DNA of 64,000 bases, taken from the NCBI GenBank assembly GCA_963846915.1, contig CAWJXV010000005.1:186001-250000 (forward strand). The letters are read 5' to 3'. A model generated the notes under the pieces. The model was not told where the DNA came from, ran no database searches, and saw nothing but the letters and a program-made list of their open reading frames with translations. A program made the position numbers and the translations under genes. Below are positions 42,783-51,043 of the stretch, in pieces. This DNA comes from PALSA-612 sp963846915 (lineage in GTDB: Bacteria; Actinomycetota; Thermoleophilia; Gaiellales; Gaiellaceae). Within the stretch, counting starts at the first letter, position 1, and the number at the start of each line of letters is the position of its first letter.

Positions 42783-43873
42783 GCGAGTCCGTGCGTCGCG
42801 TCGTCGTCACCTCGAACGTCCGTTTCGCGCCTGCGGGCCAGACGGGTGGATTTGTCCGGGTCCTCGACCTCGGGCGCGGAGAGGTCACGTTCGCCTCGGC
42901 CGTGCCGGAGAGCATCTACCGCGAGGTCGACCCCAACCCTCGCGGCGGCCAGCGCGGGGGGCGGGGAGTTTCGGTGCACGGCGAGCGCCTCGTGATCGCA
43001 AATGCGGAGCGGCTGTTCGTGTTCGACCGCTCCTGGAAGCTCCTCGCCGACTTCACGCACCCACTGCTCGCGAACATCCACGACGTTCTCGCCGACGAGC
43101 GCGGGGTCTGGCTGACGGCGACGGGCTGCGATGCGCTCCTCCTGATGGGCTGGGACGGAGAGCTCCGCGGCTACTGGACGCCGCTCGACGACGAGCGCCT
43201 TGCCGCCGCCGTCGGGCTTCAGCTCGAGTCGATGCCGCCCTTCGACCCGGGCGCCGACTACCGGGACCCGCGGCTCCGGGGCCGCACCCACACGGTCCAC
43301 ATCAACTCGGTCACGCGGGCCGTGGGCGGCCTCCTGGTCGGCCTCGGGCGCGTGCACGGCTTCCACGACGCGGCCGGCGGCAGCTCTGCGGTCGTCCGGC
43401 TGGACGCTGCCGACGGGCCGCTCGAGCGCGCTCGGGGAACGCTCGTCCTTCGGCTCCCGGCGGGGAGTGCGCCGAACCACAACGCCGCGCAGGCCGGTGA
43501 CCTGCTCCTCGTGAACGACTCCAATCGCAACCTGCTCGTCGCGTTCGACGTCGCGAGCGGCAGGGAGCTGTACGCCGTGGAGGTGCCGGGGCAGCCCGCC
43601 TTTGCGCGCGGGCTCGCGCAGGTCGCCCCCGACCGCTGGCTCGTCGGGAGCCAGGATCCGCTCGCCGTCTACGCAGTCGACCTCGCGCTCCGGGAAGTCG
43701 TCGCCGCCTACCCGCTCGGCGGCGTCGAGAACGAGACCGTGTTCGCGATCTCCCGGTTGCCGGACGAGTTCGACGACCCGCGGCGGCCGGCGAGCGACGA
43801 TCCCTATGCCTTCTGGAAGCAGAGCGCCGCCGGCATCGGCATGACGCCGATTCCGACCAGAGGCTTGATCTGA
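42779..43873 (+). CDS. Propeller-like tandem paralogue 3
   Basis: 364 aa. Blocks: DPNPRGGQRGGRGVSVHGER, NIHDVLADERGVW, APNHNAAQAGDLLLVNDSN, FARGLAQVAPDRWLVGSQ, YPLGGVENETVFAI, DPYAFWKQ. GTG start inside the previous stop (GTGA). The final five codons (TRGLI and the stop) lie in the left arm of a long inverted repeat. It diverges most in the middle region (about residues 120-210). Confidence 0.75.
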   Translation: MSESVRRVVVTSNVRFAPAGQTGGFVRVLDLGRGEVTFASAVPESIYREVDPNPRGGQRGGRGVSVHGERLVIANAERLFVFDRSWKLLADFTHPLLANIHDVLADERGVWLTATGCDALLLMGWDGELRGYWTPLDDERLAAAVGLQLESMPPFDPGADYRDPRLRGRTHTVHINSVTRAVGGLLVGLGRVHGFHDAAGGSSAVVRLDAADGPLERARGTLVLRLPAGSAPNHNAAQAGDLLLVNDSNRNLLVAFDVASGRELYAVEVPGQPAFARGLAQVAPDRWLVGSQDPLAVYAVDLALREVVAAYPLGGVENETVFAISRLPDEFDDPRRPASDDPYAFWKQSAAGIGMTPIPTRGLI

Positions 43874-44025
43874 AATTTCGCCGGATCGGATGACGTCCCA
43901 GGCACTGCGCCGGATCGGCGCGTCCGGTCGCGACACGTAGCGCTGCTACGCGACGCGGACTGGCCACACCGCCCGGCTTGGCCTGGAGCGCCCCCGACGT
44001 CGGCGCAATTTCAGATCAAGCCTCT
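43859..44025. repeat. 167-bp inverted-repeat element between convergent genes
   Basis: Perfect 19-nt arms AGAGGCTTGATCTGAAATT (43859-43877) and its complement (44007-44025) flank a GC-rich interior with a CGTAGC/GCTACG hairpin (43936-43941/43945-43950) and two copies of CGCCGGATCGG (about 43880 and 43909). The left arm contains the stop codon of propeller paralogue 3 and the right arm reaches the recR stop codon. It may be a bidirectional terminator or a small repeat family member such as a REP or MITE. Confidence 0.75.
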
Positions 44026-44614
44026 AGATCTCGCGCCGGCCCTGGAGAGCGCGGCCGAGGGTGACCTCGTCGGCGTACTCGAGGTCGCTACCGACCGGCA
44101 GGCCGCTCGCGAGCCGCGTCACGCGCGCGCGGTCGCGGAGCCGATCGGCGATGTAGCTCGCCGTCGCCTCGCCCGTCATCGTCGGGTTCGTGGCGAGGAC
44201 GACCTCCTCGATGCCGTCGCGCTCGACACGGCGGAACAGCTCGTCGATCCGCAGGTTCGCGGGCTCGACGCCGTCGATCGGGGACAGTGCCCCGCCGAGG
44301 ACGTGGTAGAGGCCGCGATACTCGGACGTGCGCTCGATCGAAAGCAGGTCGGCCGGCTGCTCGACGACGCAGACGACCGTGCGGTCGCGACGCGCGTCGA
44401 GGCAGATCGCGCACACTTCGTCCTCGGTCAGGTTCCCGCACTCACGGCAGAAGCGGACGCGCTCCTTGACCTCCTCGATCGCGTGCGCGAGCGCGATCGC
44501 CTCGTCCGTGTCCGCGCGCAGCAGGTGGAACGCGAGCCGCTGCGCGGTGCGCGTGCCGACGCCGGGGAGCCGGGTCAGCTGGGCGACGAGGTTGTCGACG
44601 GCCGGTGAGAGCAC
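44024..44614 (-). CDS. recR: Recombination protein RecR
   Basis: Acts with RecF and RecO in gap repair. 196 aa; helix-hairpin-helix LTRLPGVGTRTAQRLAFHLL, the C4 zinc finger CRECGNLTEDEVCAICLD (with the usual four cysteines), and a Toprim domain (VVEQPADLLSIERTSEYRG). GTG start. It belongs to the dnaX-ebfC-recR order known from many bacteria, here with a cupin gene inserted before recR. Confidence 0.96.
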   Translation of the reverse strand: MLSPAVDNLVAQLTRLPGVGTRTAQRLAFHLLRADTDEAIALAHAIEEVKERVRFCRECGNLTEDEVCAICLDARRDRTVVCVVEQPADLLSIERTSEYRGLYHVLGGALSPIDGVEPANLRIDELFRRVERDGIEEVVLATNPTMTGEATASYIADRLRDRARVTRLASGLPVGSDLEYADEVTLGRALQGRREI

Positions 44615-44623
44615 CGGTCCAGA

Positions 44624-45043
44624 CTAGCCATGGCCCCCGGACGCTAGAAGCGGCCGCCAGTCCTCGGGAACGCTCTCAGGCGCCCAGTCCGTCGGGCCGT
44701 CGGCAGCGCGCAGCGCGACGTGGCAGATCGGCGCGTCCTCGGTCGCCCCGTGCATGTGGACGACGCCGGCCGGGACGACGACGATGCCGCCCTCCTGCAC
44801 CGGCTGGGGCTCCTCGCCCGCGAGCTGCACGAAGCCGTTGCCCCGGACGAAGAGGAGCACCTGCTCGCTCGGGTGCGTGTGCGGTCGCGTGTGCGCGCCC
44901 GCGTCGAAGTGGACTGCGAGCAGCTCGAGCTTCCTCGCGCCGCCCTGCCTGGCCAGGTGCTGCATGCGCACGCGGCCCGTGAAGTTCTGCGGCTCGGGAG
45001 CCGGCGCCGCCTGCGTCTCGTCGATGTGCTGGACGTCGAGCAT
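44624..45043 (-). CDS. Cupin-domain protein
   Basis: 139 aa. A single cupin barrel with metal-binding motif 1 (HTRPHTHPSEQVLLFVRGNG) and motif 2 (VVPAGVVHMHGATED). The HxH and HMH residues fit a mononuclear metal site. Function is open (dioxygenase, isomerase or sensor). It lies between ebfC and recR with gaps of 4 and 9 bp, an unusual insertion into that conserved block. Confidence 0.85.
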   Translation of the reverse strand: MLDVQHIDETQAAPAPEPQNFTGRVRMQHLARQGGARKLELLAVHFDAGAHTRPHTHPSEQVLLFVRGNGFVQLAGEEPQPVQEGGIVVVPAGVVHMHGATEDAPICHVALRAADGPTDWAPESVPEDWRPLLASGGHG

Positions 45044-45047
45044 GACG

Positions 45048-45377
45048 CTATTCGAGACCAGGCAGGCCGAGCCCGCCGAGCCCCGTCGCCGCGCCCATCC
45101 TCGTCTGCGCGAGCGCCGTCGCCGAGCGGAGCGCCTCGTTGACGGCGGCGAGCACCGTGTCCTCGAGCAGCTCCGGATCGTCGGGGTCGATCGCCTTCGG
45201 GTCGATCTTGATCTCGCTGATCTCGCCCGCGCCCGTTGCCTTGACCGTGACGAGCCCGCCGCCCGCGGACGCCTCGACCGTCTCGTTCGCGAGCTCGTCC
45301 TGGACGCGCGCCATCTGCTCCTGCATTTGCTGCGCCTGCTGCATCAGCTTGTTCATGTCGAAGCCGCCCTTGGCCAT
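45048..45377 (-). CDS. ebfC: Nucleoid-associated protein, YbaB/EbfC family
   Basis: 109 aa DNA-binding protein. Helical N-terminus MNKLMQQAQQMQEQMARVQD, the central beta hairpin VTVKATGAGEISEIKIDPKA and a C-terminal helix with Gly/Leu-rich tail. Its position directly after dnaX (3 bp gap) and near recR is the standard arrangement. Confidence 0.95.
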   Translation of the reverse strand: MAKGGFDMNKLMQQAQQMQEQMARVQDELANETVEASAGGGLVTVKATGAGEISEIKIDPKAIDPDDPELLEDTVLAAVNEALRSATALAQTRMGAATGLGGLGLPGLE

Positions 45378-45380
45378 GGC

Positions 45381-47027
45381 CTATTCGTCCACCTCTCTCG
45401 CGTCGAAGGTCTCCTTGAACAGCGCGACGAGGTCGTCCTCGCTCGGCGCCGCCGTCTCCTCTGCGTCCTCGCGCTCGCGCTTCTCGCCGAGCACGAAGAC
45501 GACGCCGAGCTTGCGCCCCGTCACCTGGTAGAGCGCCTCGCGCAGCACGGTCGCGTTCTTCGGATCCTCGGCAAGTCGCCGGTGGAACTCGGCCTCGGCG
45601 GGGAACTCGAGCGTGAGCTCATCGGCCTCGAGCGCCACCGGCCGGGCTTCGCGGAGCACCGACTCGGTCGGGATCGAGCGCTCCTGCACCGCGGGCAGCA
45701 CCGAGCGCGACCACGCTTCCTGCAGCTGCTCGAACGCGAGCGACGGCGGCTCGGGCGCAGGCCCGGGCTCCGGCTCGGCGGCAGGCTCCGGCTCAGGGGC
45801 TGCGACCGTCTCGCGCGGTTCGCGTGACACTTCTGTTTCAGGGGCTGTCCCTCCCGCGGGCCTTGGCATGGGCTGCCTCGCCGGGACATGGCCGCGTTGC
45901 TCGAGGAGCTCGAGCCGGTAGGCCAGCGACTCCTGTGAGAGGTCGGCTCCCGGGCGCGTCACCTTGACGAGGGCCAGCTCGAGCGGCAGGCGCGGGTCGC
46001 CGCCCTGGCGCATGTCGTCGACGGCCACGGCCAGCAGGTCGCAGAGCCGCAGGACGCTCGCCTCCGGGAGCTGATTCGCCTGCGCCAGCAGCTTCTCTCG
46101 CGTCTCCTCCGTCGCCGGCAGCGTCTCGGGAACCGTGCCCAGGTGCTGCACGAGCAGCAGGTGGCGCAGGTGCTGGAGCAGGTCGTTGACGAGCCGTCCG
46201 ACGTCCTGGCCCTGCTCGGAGAGCTGCTCGACGAAAGTGAGCGCACCGGCCGTGTCGTGGTCGATGACGAGATCCGTGAGCTGGAAGAGCGACTCCTCGT
46301 CGACGGCGCCCAGCAGCTGCAGCACCGACTGGACGCTCAGCTCGCCGCCGGTCGCCGCCGCGAGCTGGTCGAGCATCGACACGGCGTCGCGAAAGCTCCC
46401 CTTGGCCGCGCGCGCGATCTGCGACAGCGCCGCCTCCGGCGCCTGGAACCCTTCCCCGTCGGCGACCAGGCGCAGAACCTTGACGAGATCCTCGAACCGC
46501 GGCCGCGCGAACGAGAACGTCTGACAGCGAGAGCGGACGGTCGGGATCACCTTGTCGAGCGCCGTCGTGCAGAACACGAACAGGAGGTGCGGCGGCGGCT
46601 CCTCGATCAGCTTCAGGAGGGCGTTCCACGCGGCGTCCGTGAGCTGATGCGCCTCGTCGAGGATGTAGACCTTGTAGCGGCCCTCGACCGGCTGCAGGAC
46701 GACGCGCTCGCGGATCTCGCGGATGTCGTCGATCCCGCGCTGCGACGCGGCGTCCATCTCGACCACGTCGAGCGAAGTGCCGTTCGAGATCGCGACGCAG
46801 GCGTGACAGGTGTTGTCGGGCGTCGTCGTCGGCCCCTGGACGCAGTTGACGCTCTTCGCGAGGATGCGTGCCATCGACGTCTTGCCCGTGCCGCGCGGGC
46901 CCGCGAAGAGGTACGCCTGCCGGAGCTGGTCGTGAGAGATCGCGTTGCGCAGCGTCCGCACGACCGGCTCCTGGCCGACCACGTCGTCGAAGGTCTGCGG
47001 GCGATATTTGCGGTACAACGCCGCCAC
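45381..47027 (-). CDS. dnaX: DNA polymerase III subunit gamma/tau
   Basis: 548 aa clamp-loader ATPase. Walker A GPRGTGKTSMARILAKSVNC, zinc-type cysteines CVQG...NTCHAC, Walker B YILDEAHQL, sensor-1 FCTTALDKV with the SRC arginine finger following; domain III to about residue 360, a Glu/Pro-rich linker and a tau-like C-terminal domain. GTG 47027 gives the common VAALYRKYRPQTF start. No A-rich slippage sequence for gamma is evident. Downstream ebfC follows by 3 bp. Confidence 0.95.
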   Translation of the reverse strand: MAALYRKYRPQTFDDVVGQEPVVRTLRNAISHDQLRQAYLFAGPRGTGKTSMARILAKSVNCVQGPTTTPDNTCHACVAISNGTSLDVVEMDAASQRGIDDIREIRERVVLQPVEGRYKVYILDEAHQLTDAAWNALLKLIEEPPPHLLFVFCTTALDKVIPTVRSRCQTFSFARPRFEDLVKVLRLVADGEGFQAPEAALSQIARAAKGSFRDAVSMLDQLAAATGGELSVQSVLQLLGAVDEESLFQLTDLVIDHDTAGALTFVEQLSEQGQDVGRLVNDLLQHLRHLLLVQHLGTVPETLPATEETREKLLAQANQLPEASVLRLCDLLAVAVDDMRQGGDPRLPLELALVKVTRPGADLSQESLAYRLELLEQRGHVPARQPMPRPAGGTAPETEVSREPRETVAAPEPEPAAEPEPGPAPEPPSLAFEQLQEAWSRSVLPAVQERSIPTESVLREARPVALEADELTLEFPAEAEFHRRLAEDPKNATVLREALYQVTGRKLGVVFVLGEKREREDAEETAAPSEDDLVALFKETFDAREVDE

Positions 47028-47075
47028 GGGTCGATTCAAGCAGATCGGCCGCGAGTGGCTGTTACCGTCCCTCGG

Positions 47076-47840
47076 GTGGAGGCCGGCGGCTGGCAGATCG
47101 AGTTGATCGACGTCGCGTCCGTGCCGATCGACGCCGAGCACCTCGGGCCACCGGGCGAGTTCGAGGGGACGCTCCGTCCTCCCGTCAACGTGCTCCTGCT
47201 GCGCGGGCACGGTCGGACCGTCCTGGTCGACGCCGGGCCGGGTCCGCTCCTTCCAATCTGGCCGGGCTCGACGGGCGCCGATCTCGATCAGATCCTCGCC
47301 GCGCACGACGCCGAGCCGGACCTCCTGATCGCCACGCATCTCGACTGGGATCACTGCGGCGGCTTCGTCGCAGGCACCTGGCCCGACGGACTCGTCCCCG
47401 CGTTCGCGGGTCGGCCCGTCCTGATGCCTGCGGATGCGGTCGAGGAGGCTCGGGCGGAGGGTAACCCGGAGCACCCTCCGGCCCGCGTCGTCGCTGCGCT
47501 GGACGCCGTCGGCCTGGCGCAGGAGTACGGCGACGGAGACGAGCCCGCGCCGGGTCTCAAGCTCCGCTCGGCGCCGGGCCACCGAACCGGCCATTCGATC
47601 CTCGAGGTCGGCGACACGTTCGTCCACGCAGCCGACGTGTTCCACCTGCCGCCGCACGTCGAGCATCCCGAGTGGGATACCGCCTTCGATGCCGATCCCG
47701 AGCTCGGCCTCGAGACCCGCCGGGCGCTGCTGGCCGAGCTCGCCGAGCGGGGCGCGACGGTCGTCGTCAGCCACATGGACTCTCCGGGCCGGATCAGGCG
47801 CGAGGTGGGCGGATTCCGCTGGGAGCCGGTCTCGGAATAG
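47076..47840 (+). CDS. MBL-fold metallo-hydrolase
   Basis: 254 aa. Zinc ligands: HLDWDHCGG (HxHxDH variant with L-D-W-D-H), the His in APGHRTGHS, and VVSHMDSPG near the end. The fold and the VDAGPGP start match lactonase/AHL-type hydrolases. GTG 47076 is the likely start. It is encoded opposite to dnaX and lies between dnaX and the SRP RNA gene. Confidence 0.85.
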   Translation: MEAGGWQIELIDVASVPIDAEHLGPPGEFEGTLRPPVNVLLLRGHGRTVLVDAGPGPLLPIWPGSTGADLDQILAAHDAEPDLLIATHLDWDHCGGFVAGTWPDGLVPAFAGRPVLMPADAVEEARAEGNPEHPPARVVAALDAVGLAQEYGDGDEPAPGLKLRSAPGHRTGHSILEVGDTFVHAADVFHLPPHVEHPEWDTAFDADPELGLETRRALLAELAERGATVVVSHMDSPGRIRREVGGFRWEPVSE

Positions 47841-47894
47841 CCCGGTCGCGCGGCTCACCGTCGAAGCGAATCGACCGGGCGGCGCCTGCGCTGC

Positions 47895-48120
47895 GGGCTC
47901 GGGTCAGGCGGTTCCGCGGCACCTGGGGGACACTCCTTAGCGCTGCTTCCTCCCGGACCTGACGCGGTTCGAAGGCTCCCAGTGCGCGGGACCTGACCGT
48001 CAACGCCTGCGTCGCAGGCCCAGGCCCCGTTCGATTCCGCCCCTCGGGCGGTGTTCGGTCCCGCTGTAGCGGGTTGCGGGTTCAGGGAACCGCTAGCTCC
48101 CCACCTAGCGCGACCGGGCA
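47895..48120 (-). ncRNA. ffs: Signal recognition particle RNA, long Gram-positive (scRNA) type
   Basis: On the minus strand the invariant helix-8 tip GTCAGGTCCGGGAGGAAGCA (about 47943-47962) is present. The 5' end carries the Alu-domain core GCTAGGTGGGGAGCTAGCGG (about 48091-48111) followed by CCCGCAACCCGCTACAGCGGG, and the 3' end GTGCCGCGG...CCCGAG closes the long rod. The tip and Alu parts together indicate the ~250-nt type with Alu domain. Ends are approximate. SRP RNA next to dnaX is a conserved neighbourhood. Confidence 0.88.
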
Positions 48121-48152
48121 CGACGAGTCTAGCCGCGATACAGTCGCGGGCG

Positions 48153-48794
48153 GTGGAGCTCGAACACGACGATCCGTACTTCCTCAAGGGCTACGGACAG
48201 GGCCGGATCGAGCCCGGCGAGCGGCCGGCCGTGCTCGTCGTCGACCTGCAGTACCTGCACACGGATCACGCCTCGCCGCTCGCGCGTGCGCCACTCGTCG
48301 ACCGCGCGGTCGAGTCGACCGCAGGAGTCCTCGCCGCAGCCCGTGAGGCCGGCGTCCCCGTCTTCCACACCGTCGTGTGCTGGGACGGCGAGATCGAGCT
48401 CGGGCGCTGGGTGCACAAGCTCCCCTTCCTCGTCGAGTGCACGCCCGACTCGCACTGGGCCCAGGTGGACGAACGGCTGTGGCGAGAGGGCGACGTCCTC
48501 TTGCCGAAGAAGCGGCCCTCGTTCTTCCATGGGACGCCGCTGCATTCGTTGCTGACCTTCGCCGGCTGCGACACCGTGATCGTCACCGGCGCGACCACAT
48601 CGGGCTGCGTCCGCGCGACGATCGTCGATGCGTTCTCGAACAACTTCCGCACGATCGTTCCGGAGGACTGTGTCGGCGACCACGAGCTCGGGCCGCACGA
48701 GGCCAACCTCCGTGATGTGCATCGCCGCTACGCCGAGGTGACGACCTCCGGCGACGTGCTCGCGTACCTCGCAGAGCTCGCCGTGCCTGCCTAG
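48153..48794 (+). CDS. Isochorismatase-like cysteine hydrolase
   Basis: 213 aa. Catalytic Asp in VLVVDLQYLHTDH, Lys in LLPKKRPSFFHGTPL, and Cys in TGATTSGCVRATIVDAFSNN identify the cysteine-hydrolase family (isochorismatase, nicotinamidase, N-carbamoylsarcosine amidohydrolase); the TSGCVRAT loop is close to amidohydrolases. It ends 14 bp before an OYE-family flavoenzyme gene, suggesting a small catabolic pair. Confidence 0.88.
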   Translation: MELEHDDPYFLKGYGQGRIEPGERPAVLVVDLQYLHTDHASPLARAPLVDRAVESTAGVLAAAREAGVPVFHTVVCWDGEIELGRWVHKLPFLVECTPDSHWAQVDERLWREGDVLLPKKRPSFFHGTPLHSLLTFAGCDTVIVTGATTSGCVRATIVDAFSNNFRTIVPEDCVGDHELGPHEANLRDVHRRYAEVTTSGDVLAYLAELAVPA

Positions 48795-48808
48795 ACCGAG
48801 GAGCCGCG

Positions 48809-50857
48809 ATGACCGCGTATCCGCACCTCTTCAGCCCGCTCCGGATCGGGAGCGTGACGGTCCGCAACCGGATCATGCAGACCGCCCATGTCAAGCTCTT
48901 CGCGCAGGGCGGGGTCGACTCGCAGCGCAACGTCGAGTACCAGGCGGCCCGCGCGAGAGGCGGCGCCGGCCTACTGATCACGGGCAACCGGGTCGTCCAC
49001 CCGACGTCGACGACGGGCTTTCCGCGCGTCGCGTGGGCGTATCGACCCGACGCGCTCGACGCCGACCGCCGGCTGACCGATGCCGTCCACGAGCACGGCG
49101 CCGCGATCTTCGCCCAGCTCAACCACTTCGGCGTGAACGCGACGAGCGACTCCGCCGACGACTACCGCGTCCTCTGGGGCCCGTCCGCCGTCAAGTCGCC
49201 CGCCTACGGCGAGACGCCGAAGGCCATGGAGCACGAGGACATCCGCGAGGTCGTCGAGTGGTGGGCCCGATCGGCCGAGGCGTCGCGCGAGGGAGGCTTC
49301 GACGGCACCGAGGTGCACATCTCGCACAGCTACCTGCTGCATCAGTTCCTCTCGCCGCTCTATAACAAGCGCGACGACGAGTACGGCGGCTCGTTCGAGA
49401 ACCGGCTCCGCTTCGCGCGCGAGGTGATCGAGGAGGTGCGCCGGCGCGTCGGCGACGACTGGGTCGTCGGCGTTCGCATCAGCCTCAGCGACTTCGTCCC
49501 CGGCGCGCTCGACATCGACGACGCGGTGCGGGTCGCGCAGGCTCTCGAGGCCGACGGGCGGATCGACTACGTCAACGTGACCGCCGCCGGGTACCACAAC
49601 ATCTTCCGGGCGATCGAGCCCTCGGACGTCCCCGACGGCTACCTCGTCGACCTGACCGCGCGGGTGAAGGCGGCCGTCGACCTGCCGGTGTTCACGGTGG
49701 GCGGGATCAAGGACGCGGTGCTCGCGGAGGAGATCCTGGCGACGGGGAAGGCGGACATGGTCGCGATGACGCGTGCGCAGATCGCAGACCCCGAGTTCGC
49801 GAACAAGGTGCAGGGCAGCCGCGAGGACGAGATCACCCACTGCATCCGCGGCAACCAGGGCTGCATCGGCCGGGTGTTCAAGGGGATGCCGATCGCGTGC
49901 ACAGTCAATCCGTCCGCGGGCCGCGAGGGAAGGCTCGGGGCACTCGTGGCGGCCGAGACGCCGGCGCACTGGCTGGTCGCGGGCGCCGGCCCGGCCGGGA
50001 TGAAGGCGGCGGTCACGCTCGCGCGGCGCGGGCATCGTGTGACGCTGATCGAGCGCGAGGCCGGGCTCGGCGGCCAGGTCAACCTGATCCTGCGGACCCC
50101 CGGCCGCGACGAGTTCGGCTGGATCACCCGCGATCTCGGCATCCAGCTCGGGAAGCACGGTGTCGACGTCCGGCTCGAGACCGAGGCGACGCCGGAGCTC
50201 GTGCGCGAGCTCGCCCCCGACAGCGTCATCGTCGCGACCGGCGCCGTCCCGTCGCGAACCGGCTTCTCGAGCGTGAACCCACTCGCCGAGACGCTGGCCG
50301 GAGCCGACCAGGAGCACGTGCTGACGGTCTGGGACGTGCTGCTCGAGTCACGGCCGGTCGGGAAGCGCGTCGTCGTCCTCGACGACGACGGGAGCCGCTA
50401 CGCCGCCGGGGTCACCGAGGTGCTCCTCGACCGCGGGTCGGACGTCGAGCTCGTCTCGCGCTGGCCCGCGCTGTTTCCCGGGATCATGACCACGCTCGAC
50501 ATGGCCCACGTGTACGGACGCCTGCTCGGCAAGGGGCTCGCCTACCGGCTCAACTCGTGGGCGCTCGGTGTCGACAGCGGCACGGTCACGATCTTCAACC
50601 TCTACACCGGCGCTCAGGAGACGCTCGAGGGTGTCGACACAATCGTCCTCGCGACCGGCGCGAAGGCCAACGACGACCTCTACCTCGCGCTCAAGGGCCA
50701 GGTCGAGAACCTGCATCGGATCGGCGACTGCCTCGCGCCGCGCAAGCTCGACCACGCGATCTACGAGGGCGAGCTGGCAGGCCGCGAGCTCTGGTCGCCC
50801 GAGGAGCGATACATCTACGAGGGCGAGCTCGAACGCGCGGAGGTCGGCGTCGCCTAG
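48809..50857 (+). CDS. FMN/FAD oxidoreductase, OYE-FadH family (TMADH-like)
   Basis: 682 aa. An N-terminal FMN barrel (about 1-360) with TEVHISHSYLLHQFLSPLYN and DEYGGSFENRLRFAREVI, a cysteine segment, and a C-terminal FAD/NAD-binding domain starting at VAGAGPAGMKAA. The [4Fe-4S] motif (C-x2-C-x3-C-x11-C in FadH/TMADH) reads CIRGNQGC...C here: the second cysteine is glycine. RBS GAGGAGCCGCG precedes ATG 48809. Relatives act on enoyl-CoAs or methylated amines; substrate unknown. Confidence 0.9.
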   Translation: MTAYPHLFSPLRIGSVTVRNRIMQTAHVKLFAQGGVDSQRNVEYQAARARGGAGLLITGNRVVHPTSTTGFPRVAWAYRPDALDADRRLTDAVHEHGAAIFAQLNHFGVNATSDSADDYRVLWGPSAVKSPAYGETPKAMEHEDIREVVEWWARSAEASREGGFDGTEVHISHSYLLHQFLSPLYNKRDDEYGGSFENRLRFAREVIEEVRRRVGDDWVVGVRISLSDFVPGALDIDDAVRVAQALEADGRIDYVNVTAAGYHNIFRAIEPSDVPDGYLVDLTARVKAAVDLPVFTVGGIKDAVLAEEILATGKADMVAMTRAQIADPEFANKVQGSREDEITHCIRGNQGCIGRVFKGMPIACTVNPSAGREGRLGALVAAETPAHWLVAGAGPAGMKAAVTLARRGHRVTLIEREAGLGGQVNLILRTPGRDEFGWITRDLGIQLGKHGVDVRLETEATPELVRELAPDSVIVATGAVPSRTGFSSVNPLAETLAGADQEHVLTVWDVLLESRPVGKRVVVLDDDGSRYAAGVTEVLLDRGSDVELVSRWPALFPGIMTTLDMAHVYGRLLGKGLAYRLNSWALGVDSGTVTIFNLYTGAQETLEGVDTIVLATGAKANDDLYLALKGQVENLHRIGDCLAPRKLDHAIYEGELAGRELWSPEERYIYEGELERAEVGVA

Positions 50858-50878
50858 CCGCTAAGGTCTGACGGGCCG

Positions 50879-50950
50879 GGGCGCGTAGCTCAGCGGGAGA
50901 GCGCCCGCTTCACACGCGGGAGGTCGCTGGTTCGATCCCAGCCGCGCCCA
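50879..50950 (+). tRNA. tRNA-Val (anticodon CAC)
   Basis: A 72-nt cloverleaf: acceptor GGGCGCG/CGCGCCC, D arm AGCTC...GAGCG, anticodon stem CCCGC/GCGGG with loop TTCACAC (anticodon CAC), T arm with GGTTCGATCC, discriminator A. CCA is not encoded. The 3' half borders a region with mobile-element-type genes, so it may be an integration site. Confidence 0.96.
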
Positions 50951-51043
50951 TCGCTCAACCAAGCCGTTTCTCGGCTCTCGGGCGGCTCGCGTGGAGGCCG
51001 AATGGTGAGTGAAATGGTGAGTACAGGTGGCCTGGAAGGCGGT

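Noticed and set aside
45381..47027. Programmed -1 frameshift in dnaX
   Set aside because: No A-rich slippery heptamer is visible; a single full-length product is the simpler reading.
50951..51043. Search for a second copy of the tRNA-Val 3' end and an integrase next to the tRNA
   Set aside because: No second copy of the GGTTCGATCC...CGCGCCC segment and no recombinase frame were found up to about 54.3 kb, so no attachment site is annotated.
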